DNA of 64,000 nucleotides, taken from contig NC_058063.1 in NCBI RefSeq assembly GCF_020085105.1, positions 7,040,501 through 7,104,500 of the forward strand. Reading direction: 5' to 3'. Positions within the stretch are counted from its first letter, which is position 1; each line of letters opens with the position of its first letter. This DNA comes from Siniperca chuatsi (lineage: Eukaryota > Chordata > Actinopteri > Centrarchiformes > Sinipercidae). A program made the position numbers and the translations under genes. Under the pieces are notes generated by a model. The model was not told where the DNA came from and did not search any database. It saw only the letters and a list, made by a program, of their open reading frames with translations. This document shows, piece by piece, positions 27,601 to 38,119 of the stretch.

Positions 27601-28626
27601 AACATTTGGTTTTATTGAGCTAACTCAACCAAACATCTGGAAAGTGACTACCTGATAATCCCAATCTTAAACATTTTTCACTGATGTCCAAAATACGACA
27701 GGGGATATCAAATCATATTGGCTTCTTATATGTAGACCTTTTTCCTAGAGTACATTTTGACAGGTCACAGTAGGAAAAGCACGAGTGCGAATAATAAAAT
27801 AATTGATGACTGAATTCCATTTAGCTGCTTCAGTTTCAGGGTCCTGGTACCGAGCATGCTGCCTCACTGCCACACTGTCATTAGTAACACTTGTGTTTTT
27901 TCTACTGTGTCAAAATGTCGGCTGTGCAAAAGCCAATAGGTAAAATGTTCTACTGTGAAAGTGAAGGTTTCTGTTTCTTCTCAAAATGTCATGCCATAAC
28001 AATATTGATGAAGGACAGTTGTTTGTTCCAAAAAATAAAATAAAAAACAAAGACATTGTACAATCCTAAATTCCAAGCACGATGTGTCATCACTTGTAAT
28101 CCAGTTATGGGTGTGATTCAGATTAGGGTCACCTACATTTCGGAGAGCAGGCTGCTGTACTGTAAGTGGCTTTGTGTACAAGTCCCTGCTCTATGTCATT
28201 AGACAGAGTAAATGTCATTAAGAGAGGAGCTGAAAAAGCAATTTCGTCTCTCACTCCCTTTGCTTTCTCTGTGTACCGTCTGTCACTCTTTGTTGGTGAA
28301 TGATGGTGTTGCACACACACACACACACTCAAACACATACACACTTGCAGTCATGCAATTCCCTCTCAGTCAGAAGCTGATTTACAGGCTAAAGTAGAGA
28401 ACACTTGCCAGACAGGTTCTAAATACTAAAGGTGCTGATACTAACGTCATCTTGTCTCTCTCTCTTTTTTTTTTCTTTATTCTCTTCCCGTCTCTACATC
28501 CCTTCTTCCTCTACATCCTCCTTTCCTTTGTTAATTTCCCACCTGTCCTTATCCCTCTCCTATCCTCTCTTAAATATCCTCCCTCACCTTCTTCCTACAT
28601 CCATCTTTGTTTCTACAAATACCCAG

Positions 28627-28812
28627 GTTTCCTCAGTACCGGGGATCAGTCCGCTAAGGGGAACTACGGCCTGCTGGACCAGATTCAGGCCCTGCGTTGG
28701 CTCAACGAGAACATCGGCCACTTCGGCGGAGACCCAGAGAGGATCACCATCTTCGGCTCCGGAGCTGGGGCGTCCTGCGTCAACCTCCTCATCCTCTCGC
28801 ACCACTCAGAGG
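28627..28812 (+). CDS. nlgn2: Neuroligin-2, internal exon A (esterase-like domain)
   Basis: Neuroligin-2 is a postsynaptic adhesion protein that binds neurexins and organises inhibitory (GABA/glycine) synapses. This 186-base exon starts after a CCCAG acceptor and ends before GTAATT. Both ends are in phase 1. It encodes [19 protein letters not shown] and, further on, [18 protein letters not shown], both highly typical of neuroligins. The usual nucleophile elbow of the esterase fold reads G-S-G-A-G, so glycine replaces the catalytic serine, as in all neuroligins (known of the family). [18 protein letters not shown] matches neuroligin-2 better than -1 or -3 from memory. The N-terminal domain and start codon lie further upstream and were not found. 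Confidence 0.95.
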
Positions 28813-31800
28813 GTAATTGAAGACTGTATTGCCTTTTGTTGTTTGTTTTGGTCTTGGTACAGCATCCATTTGTCTTTAAAAAAAATTTTGAGCACAAGGT
28901 TCCCACTGGTCATAGGATTCCCGGAATATCATGATTTTTTTGCAATAGCTAATGGCCTGCCTATCATTCCTCGCTAATCCCCGAATAGCCACAATGCATA
29001 TTTACACACCATCTGTATTTATTCTATGTATTTGCTGAAAACAGACCTGCATCTCCGAATCAACTTTTGAAACTCAACAAAAAAATGTATGTTCCTGTAT
29101 TTGTTGCTGGAATTCCTTGTTATGCTCAGTATAGAATATATAGTATATTTTTTACCATTATTTATCCATTGGGCATGTGATGACCCATGTTTTATCCAAT
29201 GTATAATGCAATCCTAGCAGTAAGGTCCTGCTATACCCATGTGGTCAGGCAGAAACTCAGCTAGCAGCATCAAGCACAGAAATCATTAAGTCGTTAAGTG
29301 TGATGTTCACTTGACACCTCTATCCTCAAAGGAAAACACTGCTTGTCCTGTGAACTGAAGAATTTAAGCAGTCATGTGGCTAATGAGCGAGTCCAGGTTT
29401 GATCCAGGTTATGTCGTTCATGTGTATGGAGGATAAATGACACTGGATCTCCAACATTACCCCACATTGCCTGACTTGGCCAGCGCTCCGGGCTCTGTTA
29501 ACGGTCCACTGCTCTGCAGCAGAGAGGCTCTACCTCCGTCGAAAACCTACATCCATCTGACCTCGTGCTCCCCATTACCAACAACACACCCCGAGGGCTA
29601 AGTGTTAACATTGCACCACCAAAAGAGAGAGGCCTACAGACCAATCGACTTTGATCTGAATTGAGATCAGTGTGGCTGACGACCCGCAGCCAAATGGTCA
29701 CGCACTCGCTGCCTTTGATCATGCTGTTCTTGAAGCTGTCCTCCTCCAATCGTAACTTCTCTGTTCTCTGCGCTGCTCGAGGACTCTCCCTCAATATCTC
29801 TCTCCTCTATTCATGTTCCGTCTCACACACACAAACTGCAAAGGACAGAAACAGGGAAGAAATGGTGGGAGATTAGAGAGTGCGTGTTCACACAACCACA
29901 CATCTGTTTCAATCACCGCTCTGTGTGTGTGTGTGTGTGTGTGCGTGCGTGCGTGTGTGTCTGAAGCACCAAGCAGATGTCTGACACGTCTCTAACTTTG
30001 ACTCATTCTGTTTGTGTAGATGTGCCTTTGAGAACAAATGTGTGTCGTCAAAGCTTGAGTGAGCATATGTGCACAGCTTCCGTGTCACTGTGTCCATTTA
30101 ACACAACCTCTATAATTACCACTGATGTCTGTTAACCCTTCATACTAACCCAGGCACACCCAACCTTTTTTCCCGTATTAGCAGGTCACCCACTGACACC
30201 CACTTTGCAGTTAGACCCCAATTTTTATATATTTATATCAGGAAAACAGTGGTCACAAAGTGCTTATGGCTTGTATAAAGCACAAATACAAAGCTTGTTG
30301 ACTGTTTGAAAAGCATTTTTTCTTAAGTACGTGTGCTGTACATAGGAATTAAAAAAAGGGGGAAAACAGCAAATATTACAAGTGAACTCCCTTGTTGAGA
30401 AATGGCACTGCAACTCATTAAGCACCTCTGGAATGAATAATGCAAAGTTGATACCACCTGTTTTTCTAAAGAGTAACTCCACACACAATCTCGTATTGGA
30501 GGAAAAGCATTACTTAAAAGCAAGAGAACTGATACCAGTCTCTTGTGGAGCCAGAGTCAGGATGGTTAGCCTAGCTTAACATAAAGACAGGGAGCAGAGG
30601 TAAATAGCTAGCCTGGTTTTCTCCAAAGCACATCTCTGAAGCGGACTGGTTTTAGGGGAAATTACGTGCTGTAACTATTTCTTGACTAACTGCAGTTTAT
30701 CCACCCTCCCCAGTACTTCTGCACCAGCCACCAATGCTTGTTTGTTTATTTTTAGATGGCAACCAAAACTATTGACAGTCATTGTAATTTAATCATTCAT
30801 TTTTCAGGGGAGCCCCACTTTAGCAGCAGAGGGACCCTAACCGTTGGGAAAGCCTGTATTAACCCCATGTCTCCTGTTGCTGACAACCAACCCCCTCACA
30901 CTGTTACTTGTCCATTCTCATGCCTCTGCTTTGTCATCACCCCATCGTCATCATCCTCCTCGTCTTCATCAGCATCTAACGGTGTAACATCAGCCCTCTA
31001 GACGCCGCCTGTCTGTCATGCTCCCCCCTCTCCCCCCTCCAGGGATGCCAGGTAAGGAGTCTGTCATCCCCACCCTTAAGGGACACCAATCATGTCAACA
31101 ACACAGCTTCACAAATCAAGCCCGACAGCAGAGACGTACAGGATGGATGGCAGGATGGAAGTGGCAGACAGAATGGAGGGAGGGGTTGTAAGTGATACTG
31201 ACATGTTGAAGGGTGGGGGATATACGTAGAAGGGAAGACAGTATCCATGGTATCCTTTTAACAATGTTTAAGGGGAAAGGAGGAGAGGTAATACGATTGT
31301 TGAGGGAGGAGAAAGAGGAGTAGAAAATGCTCTGACATGGCATATCAGAAAATAGAAGTAGCCAAATAGAGGAAGGTACTGAGCAGGGAGGGCAAGAGGC
31401 ACTTAGGGAGTGACAAAGAAACTGATTTTGAAGCCGAATGAAATAATACCTACCTCCCACCTCTCTCTGTCTGTCTCTCCCCCTCTGCCTCTCTCAGTGC
31501 AGATATGTAGGTATAGCTGTTTCCAAGCTACTTCTTACTATAATTGATTTCCCAGGGAAAGGGGGCTCTGCGGCTCTGCTTAATAATTAACTGACCAATC
31601 TTCAGCCCAGGAGAGGGAAGAGAAAGAAAAAAGGAGCGCAAGAGGAGACGAGTGAGGCAGGCACCCCCTTAACGAGCCACTTGAGTGGTTCAAACAGCAC
31701 AGGACAGGCAGAACTAAGGAGACAGAGAGAAAGAGGGAGAGAGGGAGAGTGAAACACAGCTAGAGAGAGTCTGAGAGAAGAAACTGCCAGCACAAGAAAG

Positions 31801-32270
31801 AGGAAAATGGCTCTTTTGATATCTCAGAGGAGCTTATTTCCAGTCCTGCCTCTTTTTTTTATTTTTATTTTTTTAGCTACAGCACCACAGCATGCTCTAT
31901 CTGAGATGCTTTGGGTCTGTAGTCCAATCCTGTGTCTGCCAGCCTTTGCTCCAGTGAGAATGATAAGATGAAAGAAGTCAAAATTGGTAGTTGTTTTAAT
32001 AAAGGGAAATTTTTAAGTGGAAAAGGAGAAAGTGATATGTGATTTACACATCAAGTAGTTTCTCTGCATCCCATCCTATCCCAAAACTTCAGCTAGACAA
32101 CTTCACAGAGCTCCATCCTGTCTGCAAAAATGCAAAAAAAATTGGGGGAAATGCACATGACATTTAGTGAGATCACCAACATTTTACCATGTTCTTAAGA
32201 TGTTAAAATGCTAAATCTATCTCCTCATACAGTAATATATATACCCCATCTTTTTCATCTGTCCTTTCAG
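28813..32270 (+). other. nlgn2 intron between exons A and B
   Basis: The 3.46-kb intron is GT-AG (GTAATT ... CTTTCAG). It contains a (TG)n tract at about 29922-29944 and pyrimidine-rich stretches. Neuroligin-1 carries a small alternative insert (site B) at this junction. No such micro-exon was recognised here, which fits neuroligin-2. Confidence 0.85.
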
Positions 32271-32536
32271 GTCTGTTCCATAGGGCCATAGCCCAGAGTG
32301 GAACAGCCATCTCCAGCTGGTCTGTCAACTACCAGCCCCTCAAGTACACCAAGATCCTGGCCCGGAAGGTGGGCTGCACCTACACAGAGACGGCCGACCT
32401 GGTTGACTGCCTGAGGCGCAAGAATTTCAGGGAGCTGGTGGACCAGGACATCCAGCCAGCTCGCTACCACATTGCCTTTGGCCCCGTGGTGGACGGAGAC
32501 GTGGTGCCTGACGATCCTGAGATCCTCATGCAGCAG
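32271..32536 (+). CDS. nlgn2: Neuroligin-2, exon B
   Basis: The 266-base exon has acceptor CTTTCAG and donor GTGAGG, entering in phase 1 and leaving in phase 0. It encodes [17 protein letters not shown] and later [18 protein letters not shown] and [17 protein letters not shown]. This is the part of the esterase-like domain after the nucleophile elbow. DPEILMQQ and the DCLRRK segment fit neuroligin-2. The exon joins exon A in phase (G|GT) and exon C at a codon boundary. Confidence 0.95.
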
Positions 32537-33876
32537 GTGAGGGTCTGGCACCAGTATCAAAGGTGATACTGAAGACGTGGTCCATAGTGGATTTTTATTG
32601 TGCTGTGCTCTGCAGGTGACGTTTACCAGCTAAAACGCTGTAACACCGTGAAAAACAGCTGTGGTGTGGGTGATGTACATTACCTTGGTAATATATTTTA
32701 GACCCATAGTTCACAACCTTTTTGGCTTGTGATCCGATACCTACAAAGCATTGTGTACTTGGTCACAGGTTGCATGTCTGGGTTGTGAGCAGTTCAAAGA
32801 GTGATTTTCTCCATTTCATTGGAATAATTTTAAGAGGCACGAAGAAGTGAAACTATACAGTATTTTACAAGAACAAAGAATAGATAAGAAATAGTCCAAG
32901 AAATATACAGAATTTTATATATAGCTGAATTTCATTTTTTCCTTATTTCCTATTTTTTCCTTATTTCATATTTAACCCCGGGACCTCCATGGGCATGACA
33001 TGTTTTTCCTGACTGGAAAAAACTTTCACTGTCTTAATATTGCACGTATTGTTTACTGTTAACCTGCTCTTATGACTCAGCTGAAGTCAGTATATTTAAT
33101 TTGAAAGTCATTTTGTGAAATAATGGAAATCTCTCACATAAGGGGAAGAAAATGAGACACACTGAGGGAAGGTGGGTAAAGAGAAAAACAATAAATAGAG
33201 GTCATCACAAAATAGCAACTGCAATTTATCCAATGGCATTCTGTATATTAGATATGCTGAGGAATACAAAAAATGTGACTTTTGCAGCTACTTGATTATT
33301 AGGCTACCAGACTCTCCTATTAGATCCCCAGAATAATTCATAATCTGTAAGAAATAATTATAGGTGAGCATCAGAAGGTTTCTGGCTGATTTGAGGGGGG
33401 AAATGAGCCACATCCCAAAGCCTTTAATTGAGCTCTTGTGCATGAATTGACACTGTAGACTTTAAAAACTCCACAAGATCAGCACTTACAGGTTGTGCCG
33501 CACTGTTTTCATAGAATTTATCTTTGAGGTATTTGCTATCTTATGATGGAGCAAATGTTATGTATTTGATGATAACATATGGCAGTATTAAAAACAGAAA
33601 ACTAGATTTCTTGTCCCTGTCTCTAACTGAGCTGGTAGTGGTGGACCGACAACACAAGCTGTACATTAATACAAAGAATTTCTTGGCATAAATGTCACAT
33701 ACAAAATATGAATGAAACTGATTTGATTTTACAGATGAATACACAAAACAAAATTGTATTCAGCAGCATACGTGGTTGTAGTGATTTTAGATTTGTGACA
33801 TGTGTAGAGACTGAAAACCCTGCCCTTCGAATACAGTTTCAGCGCTCAACGTGTTCTTCCCCTATTGCACCACCAG

Positions 33877-34030
33877 GGGGAGTTCCTCAACTATGACATC
33901 CTAATAGGAGTGAATCAAGGAGAGGGGCTGAAGTTTGTGGATGACAGCGAGGACAACGACGGTATCTCAGCCGCAGCATTTGACTACACCATCTCTAACT
34001 TTGTCGACAACCTCTACGGCTACCCTGAGG
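33877..34030 (+). CDS. nlgn2: Neuroligin-2, exon C
   Basis: The 154-base exon has acceptor CACCAG and donor GTGAGG, phase 0 to 1. It encodes [20 protein letters not shown], then an acidic DDSEDNDG stretch and [11 protein letters not shown]. This lies in the esterase-like domain. The length and phases match the next exon exactly. Confidence 0.95.
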
Positions 34031-34884
34031 GTGAGGAATGGCAACATTATACTCCTTTCAGGCTTTCAAGTCTTCCATAGTATGTCCTCTACCACCTCAA
34101 AATAAAAAGAACATATAGTTAACAGCACAAGTTATTACCACAATATGATAAAGACCTATACATATGACATAATGCGATAAATATGTTCCCTGATACCTGA
34201 GCTAGATGTGACATTACACACTACAGAAAAAGAGATGCTTCATTTGACATTGACATTGTCATATGCTTTCTACAAAAGAAAATACATCAACAACAACGTG
34301 TCCAAAACTACAGCTCCCAGTGGAAATGCAAGTCTTTAAAACATTATGTGGGCAAAGAATGAGAAGAGAGATAAAATGTGAGCCAAGCAAAGTGTATCAA
34401 CCAAGAGAGGCATACTAAAGAGATTGCCTATCATCGAGATTACCTTTCACCATGGTGGGTCTGTGCTTTGGCCTTTGAGGCTCTGTAAGCACTAATGCTG
34501 TCTCTCATCATCCCCCAGGCAGCCAGCTCCCAATCACAGCGCTGTTGTTCCTAACAGATCAGCCTGCAAACCCTTCACAGCAGGCCATAGTCAAAATACA
34601 GACACATTTGGATAATGCAGTCACGCTCCCTCACAAGTGCTTGTCACTCATTCTGCTCTCTGAGAGGCATATTCTCTCTTTTGCCCTTCGTGTCCTTTCA
34701 GTTTCTCTCTCAACTACCGTATGTCCCTCACACATACATTCAAACACAGACGCCTCTTTAATTTTGTATTCCTGTCATTGCAGTTCATCTTAGCAATGTG
34801 TACTATCTTCCTCCACCCTGTTTCACATCTCTCGAAATGTCCAATCCCTGTCATTACTTTCCTCTTAACTTATTACAATTTTCT

Positions 34885-34918
34885 CTTTTTTCCCTTTCCC
34901 TTTCCCTTTCCCTTCATC
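34885..34918 (+). repeat. (TTTCCC)n tract in an intron, upstream of an acceptor
   Basis: Four to five TTTCCC units lie within a longer pyrimidine tract that runs almost to the exon D acceptor (AG at 34954-34955). It serves as an unusually long polypyrimidine tract. Confidence 0.8.
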
Positions 34919-34955
34919 CTTTTTTCCTTTTCCCCTCTTGCGTCTTATCCTCCAG

Positions 34956-35322
34956 GTAAAGACATCCTGAGAGAGACCATTAAATTCATGTACACAGACT
35001 GGGCAGACAGGGACAATGGCGACATGCGAAGGAAGACCCTCTTAGCTCTGTTTACAGACCACCAGTGGGTGGCACCGGCAGTGGCCACCGCCAAACTCCA
35101 CGCCGAGTTTCAGTCCCCGGTTTACTTTTACACGTTCTACCACCACTGTCAGACCGAGACGCGACCTGAATGGGCCGACGCTGCCCACGGAGATGAGATA
35201 CCTTACGTGTTCGGCGTGCCCATGATCGGTGCCACAGACCTGTTCCCATGCAACTTCTCGAAGAATGATGTGATGTTGAGCGCTGTGGTCATGACTTACT
35301 GGACCAACTTCGCCAAGACTGG
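34956..35322 (+). CDS. nlgn2: Neuroligin-2, exon D
   Basis: The 367-base exon has acceptor CTCCAG and donor GTAGGC, phase 1 to 2. It encodes [20 protein letters not shown], then [20 protein letters not shown], the [21 protein letters not shown] segment and [20 protein letters not shown]. This is the C-terminal half of the esterase-like fold. In family members this region carries an acetylcholinesterase-type disulfide, an N-glycosylation site (NFS here) and part of the dimer interface. Almost every residue follows neuroligin-2 as I know it. Confidence 0.95.
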
Positions 35323-35682
35323 GTAGGCCTTGCTGATGATTTTATTACATATCGATATAGTTCTCTTTTTGCTCTGTTGTGCGACTGCAGCATTAACCAG
35401 CTAGTGTAGTGCCACTTCAGTAGTAGAGCTGTGGTTTTGCTTCCCTTTTAATAAGAGTGGTGTATCTATGGTTAGGGGCTAATCTCACTAACCAGATGTT
35501 TGTAGAGTTGTTAAAAGTTTAGTGCCCTGTCTTACTTTGCTGTAAGTTCATAAATAAAAACTTAAAACACAATGGTGTATTCAGTGTTTAGGCGTCAAAT
35601 CAATGAAGAAATCTTTGAACCAGATTGATTAAAACCTTGACTTGAAACCTATAACTGAGATACCCCCTCTGTCCTCCACCAG

Positions 35683-36517
35683 GGACCCCAACCTGCCAGT
35701 TCCTCAGGACACCAAGTTCATTCACACAAAGCCCAACCGCTTTGAAGAGGTCATCTGGACCAAGTTCAACTCGAAGGACAAGCAGTACCTTCACATTGGC
35801 TTAAAACCTCGTGTTAGAGACAACTACAGGGCCAACAAGGTGGCCTTCTGGCTGGAATTAGTCCCACACCTCCATAGTCTACATGAGGAGCTCTTCCCCA
35901 CCACTACACGCTCGCCGCCAGGCCCTGGCCCAGGAACCCACAGACCCTGGCCCAGAACACCAGGCCCTCGAACCACTCGTCACCCCTACCCTACCTTCCC
36001 CTCTGACCCGGAGCCTGAGGGTTCGGAGCGTCCACACCAGGACCTCTTCCCTGGAGACACCCGGGACTACTCCACTGAGCTGAGTGTGACAGTTGCTGTG
36101 GGGGCGTCGCTTCTCTTCCTCAACATCCTGGCCTTTGCCGCCCTTTACTACAAGCGTGACAAGCGGCACGAGATGCGACGCCACCGCCTGTCTCCTCAGC
36201 GGGGCGGCCCTGCCAACGACCTGGCTCACAGCCAGGAGGAGGAGATCATGTCCCTGCAGATGAAGCACTCGGAGCACGATGCTCACCATGACATGGAGCC
36301 ACTCCGGCCACACGACATCCTACGGCCCGCCTGCCCTCCTGACTACACACTGGCACTGCGCCGTGCCCCCGACGACGTGCCACTGATGACACCTAACACC
36401 ATCACCATGATCCCCAGTACCATCACTAGCATGCAGCCTCTTCATGCCTTCAACACTTTCCCCTCCACTGGCCACAACAACACCCTGCCCCACCCCCATT
36501 CCACCACCAGGGTATAG
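35683..36517 (+). CDS. nlgn2: Neuroligin-2, last coding exon (stalk, membrane helix, cytoplasmic tail)
   Basis: The 835-base exon has acceptor CCACCAG and a TAG stop at 36515-36517. It encodes the end of the esterase-like domain ([35 protein letters not shown]), a Pro/Thr-rich extracellular stalk and [13 protein letters not shown] membrane helix follows ([20 protein letters not shown], ending YYKRDKR), then a cytoplasmic tail. The tail holds [17 protein letters not shown], which in neuroligin-2 binds gephyrin, and ends in STTRV, a class I PDZ ligand for S-SCAM/PSD-95-type proteins. [13 protein letters not shown] and the FPGD-RDYSTEL juncture identify paralog 2 rather than 1 or 3. Whether it is teleost copy a or b cannot be told here. 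Confidence 0.96.
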
Positions 36518-38042
36518 TAGGGACTGGCCCCGACACAGCGCCACCTAAGGACCAGGAAGACTGGCTCTGCTACTGATCTAGAGCTGAGGCCTCTGGATGT
36601 GGGCCTTTGTTCTGTTCTCTTATTCTCTTGTTTCTCCAAAAACAACTCCACCTCCTCCATCATGTGCTGTGAAACTTAGCAGCTCCACTGGTGGCGTGTG
36701 GAGATGCAACTGAACTGCACGGCAGCAGATGATCAGTTTGGGGGTGATTTAGATCTTTCAAAGTTACTGTTTTCAAAGAAGGTCTACTGTTTCCAGACTA
36801 AATCCCCCTGACGTTTGTCAAAGGGACGAATGCTTTTCGGCCCTTGCTGTTTTCCCTTTTTTTACTTTGGCGTCTTCTCTTTTTTCTCTCCCTGGTGTGC
36901 TATGTGCATATATCGTTCTCTTTTCTACATCTGTGTCTTATCCCTGCTTTGTTCCTCTCATTAGACATGTGATTCTCTCCCTCTCCCCAGCACTCCTTTG
37001 CTCCAAGGATTAATAAACTACTAAGCTGTAGGAGGGGGCATAGAGTACATACAGTAATCACACAGCTATGAAAACATTGATATCTGATACTTTCATTCTA
37101 CCAGCATTCTTGGTGCCAAGTATGTACTACTGTGTTTGCTTTCTCATCGAGGGAGAAAAAAACTAAAGAAAATTCCTATTATTCCTATTCCTATTTACTG
37201 TCAATTAACAGATGCTGTATGTTCTCATGACAAAGTGCCAAACTGGCCCTCGATTGTGTTTTATTCTTTCTTTCATCTTCTGTTTCTTTTTTTGAAGCAT
37301 TTGTTTAATTGTTGTTTTTTGTGGAAAGAATTTTTGCTGAAAATATAGATATAGAGAAATGATATTATATATAGTTATATATAAATGTGTACAAAGGACA
37401 AAGTATATAAATGGGTTTTCTCAGTGGGGATCTATGCATGAATTATTTTTAAAGATGATGATGGGGGAAAGGACACTGTATCTGTCAATGCACGTTTCCC
37501 AAATCTAATCAAATCATATCGGTCCACTCTGGATATTTTGGTTTTTGTTTTACCTCACAAAACAAGAACATTACACAAAATCCTGTAGTAACCCAACAAA
37601 TTCTCTTCACCTCCCAATACCCATTTATTAAAAACGAAAATTCATTGCCACAAATCTCAGAAGTCGTAGGGTCAAAGCAACAACTGTGAACATACCCTTC
37701 CATTCATTCTCTCCTTCATGGTGTTATTTAGAGGTATTTCCAGGTGATGCAGCACGCCATCAGCAAGCCCATCATCCTACAGTAGCTATTTTTTCTTTCC
37801 ATCTGTATGGAGATGATCGGTTTTTTTTAGGGTACGTGAGGTGCCAAATCTGTTGTTGTAGCTTGCCTGTACAGAATTATTTTTGTATTTCAGTGAGGGT
37901 GAGAAACAAAGCAGAGACAGGCAGCCTTTGCTCTTTTAAGTACACCTTCCTTCTCCTGTCTGCACCCCTATTTCCAGCACATGCATATTCTGTTTGATGT
38001 CTGCCTGTGAGAGAAAGAATGTGTGTTTGTGTGTGTGTGTGC

Positions 38043-38119
<77 letters not shown>

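Larger units (their letters stand above)
1..28626. other. Gene-poor stretch upstream of the first recognised nlgn2 exon
   Basis: No reading frame here resembles a known protein. The open frames are short and mostly run through CA/TG or pyrimidine tracts. The first recognised neuroligin exon at 28627 starts in the middle of the esterase domain and in phase 1, so earlier coding exons must lie upstream. They are either beyond the window or too short to recognise. The simplest reading is one or more long nlgn2 introns. Content seen: microsatellites, a 19-bp perfect hairpin (1127-1174), two copies of a transposon family with TTCCACCACTG ends (4163-5156, 17119-17680), a possible retroelement tail (10016-10230) and several AT-rich blocks with many TAATTA-type motifs. 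Assignment as intron is inference. Confidence 0.5.

Noticed and set aside
28452..28626. Open frame running into exon A from the left
   Set aside because: It is the pyrimidine-rich intron before the acceptor. Homology to neuroligin starts exactly at 28627.
36000..36313. Minus-strand frame of 144 codons opposite the last nlgn2 exon
   Set aside because: It is a shadow of a GC-rich coding exon, with no homology or splice context.
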